This document shows positions 1 through 8,890 of a stretch of 64,000 nt of DNA, one piece after another. Both the position numbers and the translations under genes were made by a program. Within the stretch, counting starts at the first letter, position 1. The number at the start of each line of letters is the position of its first letter. The notes under the pieces were generated by a model that was given only the letters and a program-made list of their open reading frames with translations, was not told where the DNA came from and ran no database searches. This DNA is from Chitinophaga terrae (ex Kim and Jung 2007) (GTDB lineage Bacteria > Bacteroidota > Bacteroidia > Chitinophagales > Chitinophagaceae), in contig NZ_FNRL01000005.1 in the NCBI RefSeq assembly GCF_900107795.1, positions 236,040 through 300,039 on the forward strand. Direction: 5' to 3'.

Positions 1-2
1 AT

Positions 3-821
3 GCCGGCACTGTAACCATGCACAACGGCCAGGTAGTAGATTATTCCAACTTCTGGAACCATGGGTGGCCGGGAGTACTGCGAGGGGCCGGGGTTGTATT
101 CTTTGCTTTCATCGGTTTTGATGCGGTATCTACTGCTGCACAGGAAACCAAGAATCCGAAGAAGAATATGCCAATAGGCATCCTGGTATCACTGGCTGTA
201 TGTACTTTATTGTATATCCTGTTCTCTTATACCCTTACCGGTATCGCTCCGTTCACCGACTTCCTGAAAGCAGGCGGCGAGGCTTCAGTTGCGTATGCCA
301 TCGACACGTATATGCCTGGATACGGATGGTTATCTACCTTCATTACAGTGGCCATCCTTGCAGGGTTTTCTTCCGTGATCCTGGTAATGTTGCTGGGTCA
401 GACAAGGGTATTCTACTCCATGAGTAACGATGGGCTGGTACCTGCCGTGTTTGCGAAGCTGCACCCTAAGTACCGCACTCCATACCGTTCCCAGTGGATG
501 TTCTTCGTGTTTGTATCCCTGTTCGCGGCGTTTATACCAGATAACGTAGTAGGCGATATGACCAGTATCGGAACCTTATTTGCTTTCGTGCTGGTATGTA
601 TAGGGGTGATCGTAATGCGTAAGAGCAACCCGGATGCGCCAAGAGCTTTCAAAACCCCGTTGGTGCCATTTGTACCAATCCTGGGAGCTGCGTTCTGCCT
701 GATGATGATCATCAGCCTGGGTATTGAGAACTGGTCACGCCTGATCGTCTGGCTACTGGTTGGGTTCTTTATTTACTTCGGCTACAGCGTGAAGCACAGT
801 AAAGCCAGAAAAATGTTATAA
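3..821 (+). CDS. Amino acid permease (APC superfamily), C-terminal part
   Basis: The reading frame is open through the left window edge, so this is the last ~272 residues of a longer protein (family length is usually 450-500). The fragment carries about six hydrophobic membrane segments and the APC-type stretch GFDAVSTAAQETKNPKKNMP, in which the acidic FDAV/E region follows a transmembrane helix. It ends in a basic tail (KHSKARKML) as expected for a cytoplasmic C-terminus. APC permeases are inner-membrane secondary transporters for amino acids; the substrate cannot be told from this fragment. The ATG at position 18 is internal, not the start. A strong intrinsic terminator follows, so it is the last gene of its transcript. 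Confidence 0.88.
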   Translation, partial: AGTVTMHNGQVVDYSNFWNHGWPGVLRGAGVVFFAFIGFDAVSTAAQETKNPKKNMPIGILVSLAVCTLLYILFSYTLTGIAPFTDFLKAGGEASVAYAIDTYMPGYGWLSTFITVAILAGFSSVILVMLLGQTRVFYSMSNDGLVPAVFAKLHPKYRTPYRSQWMFFVFVSLFAAFIPDNVVGDMTSIGTLFAFVLVCIGVIVMRKSNPDAPRAFKTPLVPFVPILGAAFCLMMIISLGIENWSRLIVWLLVGFFIYFGYSVKHSKARKML

Positions 822-844
822 TATTTTTGATAATAATAGACGTA

Positions 845-890
845 AACCGGGCAAATACCTAACGGGAATTGTCCGGTTTTCTTTTTCTTT
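845..890 (+). terminator. Intrinsic terminator of the permease gene
   Basis: Arms AACCGGGCAA (845-854) and TTGTCCGGTT (869-878) pair over 10 positions with one G-U wobble, followed by a T-rich tract. It lies about 23 bp behind the permease stop codon. Confidence 0.8.
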
Positions 891-926
891 AACACGAAAA
901 AGGCCCTTTCCTCTGGTAAAAAACAC

Positions 927-934
927 TATTTTTG
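927..934 (+). promoter_or_regulatory. Bacteroidetes -7 element upstream of yebC
   Basis: TATTTTTG matches the TAnnTTTG -7 consensus of Bacteroidetes housekeeping promoters and lies 31 bp before the yebC start. No good TTG lies at the expected 19-21 bp spacing, so only the -7 half is supported. Confidence 0.5.
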
Positions 935-965
935 CGTTCTAATTTTAAAAAGATATACCACTCAA

Positions 966-1676
966 ATGGGAAGAATATTTGAAGTAAGAAAATCGACCAT
1001 GTTTGCTCGTTGGGACAGGATGGCGAAAGCATTTACAAGAATAGGAAAAGAGATTGCAATTGCTGTAAAAGCTGGCGGTCCGGATCCCGATAATAACCCT
1101 GCCCTGCGTCGTTGTATCCAGAACGCCAAGGGAGTTAATATGCCTAAAGACCGTGTTGATGCTGCTATCAAACGTGCAATGGGTAAAGACAAAACTGATT
1201 ATGAAGAAGTTGTATATGAAGGATATGCTCCTCACGGTGTTGCTGTAATGATCGATACGGCTACAGACAATACTACCCGTACGGTGGCCAACCTGCGTAT
1301 GCACTTTACAAAAGGTGGCGGCAGTTTGGGTAATAGCGGTTCCGTGGGTTTCCTTTTCAACCGTGTAGGTGAATTCAAAGTAAAGAATGCAGGTCAGGAC
1401 CTGGAAGAGCTGGAATTGGAATTGATCGATTTTGGTTTGGAAGAGATTGGGGAAGATAGTGAAGGCAACATCATTATCCGTGCGGCATTCAACGAATTCG
1501 GCAACATGTCGAAAGCCCTGGAAAGCAAGGGTATGGAAGTTATCAGCGCTGAATTGAAACGTATTCCTACTACTACCGTTGAATTAAACGAAGAACAGGC
1601 CAAGGAAGTGTTAGAACTGATCGATAAGTTAGAGCAGGATGACGACGTTCAGCAGGTCTTCCACAACTTGCGGTAG
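966..1676 (+). CDS. yebC: YebC/PmpR (TACO1) family protein
   Basis: A 236-residue cytoplasmic protein of normal family length. The N-terminus ([19 protein letters not shown]) is the Bacteroidetes version of the conserved YebC start, followed by the family block [12 protein letters not shown] and [11 protein letters not shown], and by [12 protein letters not shown], the first strand of the domain 2/3 region. The family was first described as DNA-binding regulators (PmpR) and later as translation factors that relieve ribosome stalling at proline-rich motifs (mitochondrial TACO1). The gene is monocistronic, lying between a terminator and a repeat array. The start is fixed by family similarity from the first residue. 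Which of the two roles applies here cannot be read from the sequence. Confidence 0.95.
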   Translation: MGRIFEVRKSTMFARWDRMAKAFTRIGKEIAIAVKAGGPDPDNNPALRRCIQNAKGVNMPKDRVDAAIKRAMGKDKTDYEEVVYEGYAPHGVAVMIDTATDNTTRTVANLRMHFTKGGGSLGNSGSVGFLFNRVGEFKVKNAGQDLEELELELIDFGLEEIGEDSEGNIIIRAAFNEFGNMSKALESKGMEVISAELKRIPTTTVELNEEQAKEVLELIDKLEQDDDVQQVFHNLR

Positions 1677-2066
1677 TTGCACGCAGAGCCGCTAAGTTTT
1701 TTTAAGGGGCATAAGGATTTTTTTAGCGGAGATTGTGTAGATTATTGCACGCAGAGTTGCTAAGTTTTTTAAAGAGGCATAAGGATTTTTTAGCGGAGAT
1801 TGTGTGGTATTATTGCACGCAGAGGCGCTGAGTTTTTTAAAGAGGCATAAGGATTTTTTAGCGGAGATTGTGTGGTATTATTGCACGCAGAGTCGCTGAG
1901 TTTTTTAAAGAGACATAAGGATTTTAATAAGCGGAGATTGTATAGAAATATATGATCTCCGTTTTTTTAGCGTTTTTTTTTGCATGCAAAGCCGCTGAGT
2001 ATTTTTAAAGAGGCATAAGGATTTTTTTAGCGGAGATTGTATAGAGATATATGATCTCCGTTTTTT
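1677..2066. repeat. Five tandem copies of a ~68-bp intergenic repeat
   Basis: Units begin with TTGCACGCAGAG or a variant at 1677, 1745, 1813, 1881 and 1980. The first three are exactly 68 bp; the fourth is 99 bp because it gained an extra stretch with GATCTCCG, which pairs with the CGGAGAT-type sequence just before it. Each unit has CGCTAAG/CGCTGAG, then GGCATAAGGA, then AGCGGAGATTGT. The core TTGCACGCAGAGCGGCATAAG recurs on the minus strand at about 9750-9771 behind carA. No coding potential is apparent. Confidence 0.9.
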
Positions 2067-2164
2067 GTAGCCATGTTTCATCGCAAACTTCTTCAACAAA
2101 ATACTCATCACTCTTCTTCCCTTAAAAAAACTTACGCCCCTCTGCCCCCTTCCAACCTTTGCGT

Positions 2165-2196
2165 GAAAAAAAGCGTCTGCCTTGCCCGACAGACGC
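2165..2196 (-). terminator. Terminator of the response regulator gene
   Basis: GCGTCTG (2173-2179) and CAGACGC (2190-2196) form a 7-bp stem. Read on the minus strand it is followed by seven T residues, about 35 bp behind the response regulator stop. Confidence 0.75.
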
Positions 2197-2231
2197 CTTG
2201 ATTAAGGTTAACTTTCCTGAACCAAAAACAG

Positions 2232-2954
2232 CTAAACTTTAGCGATGATGTGCGACCGGTGCAAGGAACTCGTAACAAACTTTAACCCTTTGCCATGGTA
2301 GGTTTCCAGTTTAATCGATGGGTCCTTTGCAATGTGCTTGCGCAACCGTGTCAGGTATACATCCATCACCCGGGAAGCATACAAGTCGTCCTGGCCCCAG
2401 ATGCAGGCAAGGATGTCATCCTTTCTTAGTTTTTTGTTTGAATTTTCACATAGAAAGCGAAGTAACTCCGCTTCTTTTGGGGCCATCCTAACATGGGTAT
2501 CAGCATCTTTGTGTCTGATGTGATATTGAGAATAATCGAAAATCAGGTTACTGACAGTGTATACCACTCTTCGTTCGCTCAGCAATAGTTTGCTGCGTTT
2601 AAGGTATACGCTGATCCTGCATAGCAGTTCCTGGATGTTGAACGGCTTTGTAACGTAATCATCTGCACCGGCTTCAAAGCCCTGTAACTTGTCCTGCTCC
2701 ATATACCGGGAGGAAGTAAAAATGATCGGCACGTTTACGTCCATAGACCTGATGTCCGCTGCTAAAGCGAATCCGTCTTTTTTGGGCATCACCACATCGA
2801 GTAAGCAAAGATCAAAAATATGGGTCTGGAATCGTTCCCATCCTTCTTCACCATTCTCGCACAGGCTTACATTATATCCTGCCCGTTCTAACTGTCTTTT
2901 AACTACTTTACCGAAGAAGATATCATCTTCTACTAAAAGAATGCTAGGCTGCAT
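2232..2954 (-). CDS. OmpR/PhoB-family response regulator
   Basis: A 240-residue two-domain regulator. Residues 1-120 form a receiver domain with the acidic pair E9/D10/D11, phospho-acceptor D53 in LLDVVMP, T80 and K103 in the DDYVTKPF motif. Residues ~135-230 form a winged-helix DNA-binding domain ending in a typical wing (YHGKGLKF). Family members bind direct-repeat promoter sites as phosphorylated dimers. No histidine kinase lies next to it, so it is an orphan in this window and its signal is unknown. It resembles the RprX-type regulators of Bacteroidetes, but that assignment is an inference. A -7 element (TATTTTTG, minus strand, 3034-3041) sits inside a short inverted repeat, GTTTAT/ATAAAC, which could be an autoregulatory site. 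Confidence 0.92.
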   Translation of the reverse strand: MQPSILLVEDDIFFGKVVKRQLERAGYNVSLCENGEEGWERFQTHIFDLCLLDVVMPKKDGFALAADIRSMDVNVPIIFTSSRYMEQDKLQGFEAGADDYVTKPFNIQELLCRISVYLKRSKLLLSERRVVYTVSNLIFDYSQYHIRHKDADTHVRMAPKEAELLRFLCENSNKKLRKDDILACIWGQDDLYASRVMDVYLTRLRKHIAKDPSIKLETYHGKGLKFVTSSLHRSHIIAKV

Positions 2955-3120
2955 GTTGTAACGTTGGTTTTTAAGCGAATAATCAGATTTTAGTTGGTAC
3001 CTATAAGTATTAGGTGTAATTCTTACGTTTATTCAAAAATAAACAAGAAAAAAGAACGTAAAACGTTCATTATCATTCACTTTCCAACCAATATTCATTT
3101 CAGTCAATCGCTCAAATGAA

Positions 3121-3195
3121 ATACCCCGGTTGATAATTTTTCCTGTTAAAAGAGTGTACTATATATAAAACAGGAGAAAAAATCCACCGGGGTAT
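3121..3195 (-). terminator. Long two-part hairpin behind the hydroxyacid dehydrogenase gene
   Basis: The outer arms ATACCCCGGT (3121-3130) and ACCGGGGTAT (3186-3195) are perfect complements. Inside them TTTTTCCTGTT pairs with AACAGGAGAAAAA apart from one bulge, and the centre is AT-rich. It starts 28 bp behind the stop of the minus-strand dehydrogenase gene and is followed on that strand by TTTCATTTG, so termination or 3'-end protection is the likeliest role. It is longer than an ordinary terminator. Confidence 0.6.
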
Positions 3196-3223
3196 TCCCA
3201 ACTAAAATATTTTCAAAAAAAGC

Positions 3224-4177
3224 TTAAATCACGTTCACAGGTTTGCCCTCCAGGTATGCCTTTAAATTGTTCACTACTCCATTCAGTAACCTTTCACGGG
3301 CCGACCTGGTAGCCCAGGCAATATGAGGCGTAATAACAGTGTTAGGCGCCGCTGGCAATGGATTATCTGCTGCCGGCGGTTCCGTACTTAATACATCCAG
3401 CGCCGCACCGGCAATCACTCCTTCTTCCAAAGCCCTGGCCAGATCAGTTTCATTGATCAGCGGGCCACGGCTGGTATTAATTAAGAACGCGCCTGGTTTC
3501 ATTGTTTTCAGCAATGCAGCATTCACAAATTCTTTATTATCTGCAGTTAGCGGGCAATGCAATGAAACAATATCCGCTTCCTTAAAACAGCTAGCCAGGT
3601 CTGTGAAGGTAACGCCTTGCATCGCATCTCTCTCCGGATGCTTATGGCTGGCAATCACCTTCATATTGAAGGCCAGCGCGATTTTAGCTACAGCCCTTCC
3701 TATCTGCCCCAAACCTACAATGCCTAAAGTACTCCCGGCCAATTCACGCAAGGGTGTTTTCCAGTAACTGAAATCCGCACTCCTGCTCCATTCTCCGGCT
3801 CTTACGCTCTCTGCATGCAACCCCACATGATGACATAATTCCAGTATCAGCGCAAAAGTTAACTGCGCTACCGAATCGGAACTGTATGCAGGCACATTGG
3901 TAACTGTGATCCCTTTTGCCTTTGCTGCAGGGATATCCACTACATTGTATCCTGTAGCCATCACGCCTACATACTCAAGGTGTTTCAGCTCATTGATCGC
4001 CGTACTGTTCACGATCGCTTTGTTGGTAAGCACGATCTCCGCATCCTTAGCCCGCTCCGGCACCTCCGCTACAGGCGTTCTGTCGTATACTGTCACTTCT
4101 CCCAATGCTTTCAACGCCTGCCAGTCGAGATCCCCGGGATTCAATGCGTACCCGTCCAATACAACTATTCTTTTCAT
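3224..4177 (-). CDS. D-2-hydroxyacid dehydrogenase (NAD-dependent)
   Basis: A 317-residue cytoplasmic oxidoreductase of the D-isomer-specific 2-hydroxyacid dehydrogenase family, which interconverts 2-hydroxyacids and 2-oxoacids with NAD(P)H. The nucleotide-binding GLGQIG motif is at 155-160. The catalytic set is complete: R237 in NTSRGPLIN, E266 in DVLSTEP and H285 in ITPHIAWAT. The overall pattern is closest to hydroxypyruvate/glycerate dehydrogenases, but the substrate cannot be fixed by reading. The gene stands alone, with a terminator-like hairpin behind it and the E1 gene in the same direction upstream, separated by a terminator. Confidence 0.93.
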   Translation of the reverse strand: MKRIVVLDGYALNPGDLDWQALKALGEVTVYDRTPVAEVPERAKDAEIVLTNKAIVNSTAINELKHLEYVGVMATGYNVVDIPAAKAKGITVTNVPAYSSDSVAQLTFALILELCHHVGLHAESVRAGEWSRSADFSYWKTPLRELAGSTLGIVGLGQIGRAVAKIALAFNMKVIASHKHPERDAMQGVTFTDLASCFKEADIVSLHCPLTADNKEFVNAALLKTMKPGAFLINTSRGPLINETDLARALEEGVIAGAALDVLSTEPPAADNPLPAAPNTVITPHIAWATRSARERLLNGVVNNLKAYLEGKPVNVI

Positions 4178-4372
4178 ACCTGAAATTTTGATGCTTAGTG
4201 TTTATAGTATTAAAGATAATCAGCTTGCCGGTGTAATCCTTTCCGTTTATCAAATGAAATAATTATTAACTATCCTCTTTCCTCTTTTCTTACGTTGTAA
4301 AAGAGCAGACATTTGCACTGCCATAATAAGCCGAAAAATACTCTAAGCCTTCAACTGCTTAACCTAAATCAA

Positions 4373-4413
4373 GAAGCCGCCAACCAGCAGATCTATGCTA
4401 GTCTGGCGGCTTC
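4373..4413. other. Perfect 10-bp inverted repeat
   Basis: GAAGCCGCCA (4373-4382) and TGGCGGCTTC (4404-4413) are perfect complements with a 21-nt loop. It lies just beyond the E1 terminator and about 195 bp upstream of the hydroxyacid dehydrogenase start. On the plus strand it is followed by an A-rich run, on the minus strand by no T-run, so it may be a second structure rather than a terminator. Confidence 0.6.
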
Positions 4414-4419
4414 GCCAAT

Positions 4420-4448
4420 AAAAAAAGAAGCCCGGCAATGGCCAGGCT
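4420..4448 (-). terminator. Terminator of the E1 gene
   Basis: On the minus strand AGCCTGG and CCGGGCT form a stem with one mismatch, followed by TCTTTTTTT. It begins 15 bp behind the E1 stop codon. Confidence 0.75.
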
Positions 4449-4462
4449 CCCAGGTATTTTTC

Positions 4463-6865
4463 CTATTCTCTCATCATATCCATTATCACACTCACAACAT
4501 CTTCTGTATTGGGCTTGGAGAAGTAATCGCCATCTGATCCGTAAGCCGGCCTGTGCGCCTGTGCGCTCAAAGTACGTGGCGCTACGTCTAACCAGCGGTA
4601 ACCACCCTGCTTTTCTATCACTTCCTGGAACATATAGGCAGTGCCTCCGCCTGGTACATCTTCATCCACGAACAGTATCCTGCTGGTCTTCTTCAGCGAT
4701 TCAACGATGCTGTGGTTGATATCGAAAGGCAGTAATGTTTGTACGTCTATGATCTCGCAGGAGATGCCTACTTCGTTTAGGGTATTCACCGCTTCTTCAA
4801 CAATACGTACAGTAGAACCATAGGTAACTATCGTAATGTCATCGCCGGCTTTCAGCACTTCAGGAATGCCCAAAGGCACGGTGAAAGTTTCCAGGTTGGA
4901 AGGCAGTTTCTCTTTCAGGCGGTAGCCATTCAGCGATTCTATCACTATTGCAGGTTCGTTTGCCCGCAATAAAGTGTTATACATACCTGCGGCCTGCACC
5001 ATGTTCCGTGGTACGCAAACGTGCATTCCTCTCAGTGAGTTGATGATCATCCCCATTGGCGAACCGCTGTGCCAGATGCCTTCCAGCCTGTGTCCGCGTG
5101 TGCGTACAATCAACGGGCAATGCATCACTCCTTTGGTACGATATTGCAAAGAAGCTACATCATCGCTCAATGGTTGCAATCCATATAGCAGGTAATCCAG
5201 GTACTGAATCTCTGCAATTGGCCTGAGTCCTCTCAACGCCATGCCTATACCCTGCCCCATGATAGTTAGTTCACGTATACCGGTGTCGGATATACGATCT
5301 TTTCCATGTTTCTGTTGCAGACCGGCAAAGCCCTGGTTAACATCCCCGATTTTTCCCACATCTTCTCCAAAGGCAAAAACCTTTGGATTATGAGTGAATA
5401 ACTGATCGAAGTACCTGTTAAGTATTTCATACCCGTTCACCATGATGCTATCGCTATCGTAGGCGACAGGCACTTCGGGAACATTGAGGGCCGAGTTGGC
5501 TCCTGTCGCATAGAGGAAAGAATTGTAGCTTTCCTTTTCTGTTTTCAGGTAGTTATCGTACCAATGTTGCAATCCCTGCACCAGCGGGTGCTGGCTAAGG
5601 GCGCGGTGACGGAGTAAAATATTCGCTGTTGTTTTTAAGATATCCCTGCGTTGCGGTTCCCTGTTGTTTTGAAGATCGCGGATCGCTACATTGATTGCAG
5701 TAGCGTCGGCGCCTTCCAGATTAGCAATAGGAGCGGCTAAAGCAGCAAATGATTGCACATGTTCTTTGATAGGAGCCAGGTATTTTTCCCAGGCCGATCT
5801 CTTTGCTTCCTGTACACTGGCTTTAGCTTCAGCTTCCAGTTTATTGAGTGTTTCTTCGTCTGCCAATGCGTTTTCCAATATCCAGGAACGCATTTTAAGA
5901 TTACAGTCAAACTCCCTTTCCCAAGCCAGGCGCTCCTTACTCTTATAGCGTTCGTGAGAACCGCTGGTAGAGTGGCCCTGGGGCTGGGTGATCTCTTCTA
6001 CATGGAAGAGTGCCGGAACATGCGTGTCGCGGATCTTCTGGATGGCGGTTTCAAAAACTTCGCACATGCCAGCATAATCCCAACCTTTTACATTATATAT
6101 ATCAAAACCGTTAGAATCCTTCGTTTTGCGGAACCCTTCAAGAGCTGCGCTGATAGAGTTCTTCGTGGTTTGGAATTTACGGGGAACCGAAATGCCATAC
6201 CCATCATCCCACACAAAAACAGCCATTGGTACCTGTAATACGCCGGCTGCGTTGATAGTTTCCCAAAAATGGCCTTCAGAGGTAGAAGCATCGCCAATGG
6301 TAGTGAAACAGATTTCATTACCATTATTGGATAAACCAGGAAACTGATGTAAAACAGGAACTTCCCTGAACAACTTAGAGGCGTAGGCCAGTCCCAACGA
6401 ACGAGGCATCTGCGCGGCAGTAGGCGCCATATCTGCTGCCGAGTTTTTCATATCCGCAAGGTTTAACCAGTTACCATCTTTATCGATGTTTGGTGTTGCG
6501 AAATGCGAATTCATCTGCCGCCCGCCTGAAAATGGGTCATGCGCCAAATCCGGATCCGCATATAACTGCGAGAAAAACTGCTCAGGTGTGGCAATACCTG
6601 TGGCAAACGCAACAGTTTGGTCGCGATAATAACCGGAACGAAAGTCGCCTGGCTTAAAGTATTTGGACATTGCAATCTGCGCCACTTCTTTCCCATCCCC
6701 GAATATGCCAAACTTTGCTTTGCCTGTAAGAACTTCCTTACGGGCCAGCACGCTTACTTCCCTGCTTTCGCAAGCCAACCTGTAGTCATTTAGCACTTCC
6801 TTACGGAATTCGTCGAATGACAACCGGCTTTCTGTATTCATAGCGAGTTCGTTATTTTCTATCAT
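4463..6865 (-). CDS. 2-oxoacid dehydrogenase E1, fused alpha and beta subunits
   Basis: An 800-residue thiamine diphosphate enzyme. It performs the decarboxylating E1 step of a branched-chain 2-oxoacid or pyruvate-type dehydrogenase complex, passing the acyl group to lipoyl-E2. Residues ~20-400 are the alpha part, with the ThDP region GDASTSEGHFWETINAAGV and the phosphorylation-loop-like SGSHERYKS. Residues ~465-800 are the beta part, with FGEDVGKIGDVNQGF, the IREL-GQGIGMAL stretch and a transketolase C-terminal domain. In most bacteria these are two genes; the fused form is common in Bacteroidetes. A second methionine, M9 at 6841, could be the true start. A -7 element TACTTTTG lies at 6883-6890 on the minus strand. 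E2 and E3 are not encoded nearby. Confidence 0.93.
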   Translation of the reverse strand: MIENNELAMNTESRLSFDEFRKEVLNDYRLACESREVSVLARKEVLTGKAKFGIFGDGKEVAQIAMSKYFKPGDFRSGYYRDQTVAFATGIATPEQFFSQLYADPDLAHDPFSGGRQMNSHFATPNIDKDGNWLNLADMKNSAADMAPTAAQMPRSLGLAYASKLFREVPVLHQFPGLSNNGNEICFTTIGDASTSEGHFWETINAAGVLQVPMAVFVWDDGYGISVPRKFQTTKNSISAALEGFRKTKDSNGFDIYNVKGWDYAGMCEVFETAIQKIRDTHVPALFHVEEITQPQGHSTSGSHERYKSKERLAWEREFDCNLKMRSWILENALADEETLNKLEAEAKASVQEAKRSAWEKYLAPIKEHVQSFAALAAPIANLEGADATAINVAIRDLQNNREPQRRDILKTTANILLRHRALSQHPLVQGLQHWYDNYLKTEKESYNSFLYATGANSALNVPEVPVAYDSDSIMVNGYEILNRYFDQLFTHNPKVFAFGEDVGKIGDVNQGFAGLQQKHGKDRISDTGIRELTIMGQGIGMALRGLRPIAEIQYLDYLLYGLQPLSDDVASLQYRTKGVMHCPLIVRTRGHRLEGIWHSGSPMGMIINSLRGMHVCVPRNMVQAAGMYNTLLRANEPAIVIESLNGYRLKEKLPSNLETFTVPLGIPEVLKAGDDITIVTYGSTVRIVEEAVNTLNEVGISCEIIDVQTLLPFDINHSIVESLKKTSRILFVDEDVPGGGTAYMFQEVIEKQGGYRWLDVAPRTLSAQAHRPAYGSDGDYFSKPNTEDVVSVIMDMMRE

Positions 6866-6997
6866 GCCTCATGGTTAAAGTACAAAAGTAAGGTTAATTA
6901 TACAGTTGAAAAATGCTGGAAATCTTTCATTTAAAATAATCTGATTTTTTTTAATAAGAATTTAATAAATTGTAATCTAAGTAATACTTTTTGGCTG

Positions 6998-7005
6998 TAA
7001 ATTTG
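6998..7005 (+). promoter_or_regulatory. Putative -7 element of the DUF1573 gene
   Basis: TAAATTTG matches TAnnTTTG and lies 53 bp before the start codon. The nearest upstream TTG (6970-6972) is 25 bp away, longer than the usual 19-21 bp, so the -33 element is uncertain. Confidence 0.45.
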
Positions 7006-7058
7006 TTCTTAGCAAGAAAGATATCAATAATTTTTAACCGTCGCATTAAAACCATCAT

Positions 7059-7469
7059 ATGAAAATGAAAAAATTTATCTTATCCCTGTTTGCAAGTCTG
7101 CTGTTTACTACTGCTCTTTGGGCTCAATCTACTACTTCCAACCCGGCAGACGCTAAAGTAAAGTTTGTTAAAGAAACTATTGATTTCGGAAAAACTGATC
7201 TTAACAAGCCTGTTACTGTTGATTTCGAATTCACTAATATATCCAAAGAGCCTGTTGTGATTGAAACAGCGCGCGCCAGTTGCGGTTGCACCACTCCAAA
7301 ATGGACACAGGAACCAATCGCACCCGGTAAAAAAGGTAAAGTAACCGCCAGTTACAGCGCTAACGGTTTAGGTCAACAGAACAAAACCATCTGGGTTAAA
7401 TTCAGAGGCGTGGATCAGGATAAAGAATTACACCTGACAGGTACCGTAGGCGGAGCTAACAACAAGTAA
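7059..7469 (+). CDS. DUF1573 domain protein, exported
   Basis: A 136-residue protein with a clear signal peptide (KKFILSLFASLLFTTALWAQ, cleavage after about residue 23). One DUF1573 domain follows at ~35-130: the DFG-T-D start, the FTN core, the conserved SCGCTTP cysteine motif, then IAPGKKGKVTASY. The fold is an immunoglobulin-like beta sandwich, the function of the family is unknown, and it is very common and multicopy in Bacteroidetes. It is probably periplasmic or surface-exposed. ATG at 7059 was chosen; a second ATG two codons later would equally give a signal peptide. It is monocistronic, with its own terminator. Confidence 0.9.
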   Translation: MKMKKFILSLFASLLFTTALWAQSTTSNPADAKVKFVKETIDFGKTDLNKPVTVDFEFTNISKEPVVIETARASCGCTTPKWTQEPIAPGKKGKVTASYSANGLGQQNKTIWVKFRGVDQDKELHLTGTVGGANNK

Positions 7470-7496
7470 GCCCAGACTACACTGAAATATAACTAA

Positions 7497-7536
7497 AGAC
7501 CTTGCAGCCCAGTGCTGTAAGGTCTTTTTGTTTTTT
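7497..7536 (+). terminator. Terminator of the DUF1573 gene
   Basis: AGACCTTGCAG (7497-7507) and CTGTAAGGTCT (7515-7525) form an 11-bp stem with one G-U wobble and a 7-nt loop, followed by TTTTGTTTTTT. Confidence 0.88.
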
Positions 7537-7580
7537 ATAGTAATCCTATCTTTGCACCCGTAAAGAATCAAAACAATTTT

Positions 7581-8780
7581 ATGCCTACCATTAGTAAAAG
7601 AGGTGAACAAGTACCTCCTAGTCCAATCAGGAAGCTGGTTCCGTTTGCTGAAGCTGCAAAAAAAAGAGGGACTAAGGTCTATCACCTGAATATCGGCCAA
7701 CCCGATATTGAAACACCAAAACCAATGCTTGATGCGGTTCGTCAATCCAATTTTAAGATCCTGGAGTACAGCCACAGTGCAGGCAACGAGAGTTATCGCC
7801 GGAAATTAGTTGAATACTACGCCCGATTCGACATTTCACTGACTCATGAACAAATTATTGTTACTACCGGTGGGTCTGAAGCCATCATCTTTGCTTTTAT
7901 GGCCTGCCTGGATCCGGGAGACGAGATCATAGTTCCGGAGCCTTTCTATGCGAACTACAATGGGTTTGCTACGGAGGCGGAAGTAAAAGTAAAAACCATC
8001 ACCTCCAGCATCGAAAGCGGTTTCGCTTTACCCGCAATGGCTGATTTTGAAAAAGCAATCACTTCAAAAACCAAAGCTATCCTGATCTGTAACCCTAATA
8101 ATCCTACCGGTTACCTTTATAGCAAAGAGGAGCTGGAAGTATTGAAACAGTTGTGCCTGAAGCATGACCTGTTCCTTTTTTCTGATGAAGCGTACCGGGA
8201 ATTCTGTTATACAGGGAAGCATTTCAGCGCTATGAACCTGGACGGACTGGAGAACAATGTTATCATAATGGATACCATCTCTAAACGTTACAGCGCATGC
8301 GGAGCCAGGATTGGCGCCTTTGTTACCAAGAACCAGGAGGCGTTAACCGCTGCTATGAAACTGGCGCAGGCCAGGTTAAGCCCGCCAAGTTTTGCACAGA
8401 TCGCGGCAGAAGCGGCTGTAGACCTGCCATTAGATTACTTCGACGGGATCAAAGCAGAGTACCAGAGCCGTAGAGATATCCTGGTAGCTATGCTGAATGA
8501 AATTCCTGGTGTTTTTTGTCCGAACCCCGGCGGTGCATTCTATGCGATGGCCAAATTACCGATCGACGATTCCGATAAATTCTGCCAATGGATACTTGAA
8601 TCCTTTGAATTTGAGGGTCAAACTGTCATGATGGCACCTGGAACGGGCTTTTATGCGACGCCAGGCTTAGGAAAAGATGAGGTCAGGCTGGCATATGTGC
8701 TGAATCAGGCAGATATCCGTCATGCTATCGTCTGTTTGGCAGAAGCTTTAAAGGTTTATCCTGGCAAGACTTCCAAATAA
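7581..8780 (+). CDS. PLP-dependent aminotransferase, class I fold
   Basis: A 399-residue cytoplasmic aminotransferase of fold type I (aspartate aminotransferase-like family). The substrate-binding LNIGQPD is at ~36-42, TGGSEA at ~96-101, NPNNPTG at 171-177, SDEAY at 201-205 (D202 contacts the pyridine nitrogen). The Schiff-base lysine is K235 in the SKRYSACGARIG motif, which includes the phosphate/carboxylate-binding arginine. It moves an amino group between an amino acid and a 2-oxoacid; the exact pair is not predictable from sequence alone. A -7 element TATCTTTG (7547-7554) lies between the preceding terminator and the start, so it has its own promoter. Confidence 0.92.
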   Translation: MPTISKRGEQVPPSPIRKLVPFAEAAKKRGTKVYHLNIGQPDIETPKPMLDAVRQSNFKILEYSHSAGNESYRRKLVEYYARFDISLTHEQIIVTTGGSEAIIFAFMACLDPGDEIIVPEPFYANYNGFATEAEVKVKTITSSIESGFALPAMADFEKAITSKTKAILICNPNNPTGYLYSKEELEVLKQLCLKHDLFLFSDEAYREFCYTGKHFSAMNLDGLENNVIIMDTISKRYSACGARIGAFVTKNQEALTAAMKLAQARLSPPSFAQIAAEAAVDLPLDYFDGIKAEYQSRRDILVAMLNEIPGVFCPNPGGAFYAMAKLPIDDSDKFCQWILESFEFEGQTVMMAPGTGFYATPGLGKDEVRLAYVLNQADIRHAIVCLAEALKVYPGKTSK

Positions 8781-8890
8781 TTTTTGTGCGAAGATGATAT
8801 CAAAGTGATATAATACAGCAGTCAGATACATTAAAATAAATTCTATATTTATTTTTTATCCAAAAAACATGAATTTTTTAGGCACCACTG

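Noticed and set aside
1677..2066. CRISPR array
   Set aside because: Units are continuous 68-bp repeats without unique spacers, and no cas genes are present.
1905..2111. 68-codon minus-strand frame in the 68-bp repeat array
   Set aside because: The protein is itself a direct repeat caused by the DNA repeats; no family likeness.
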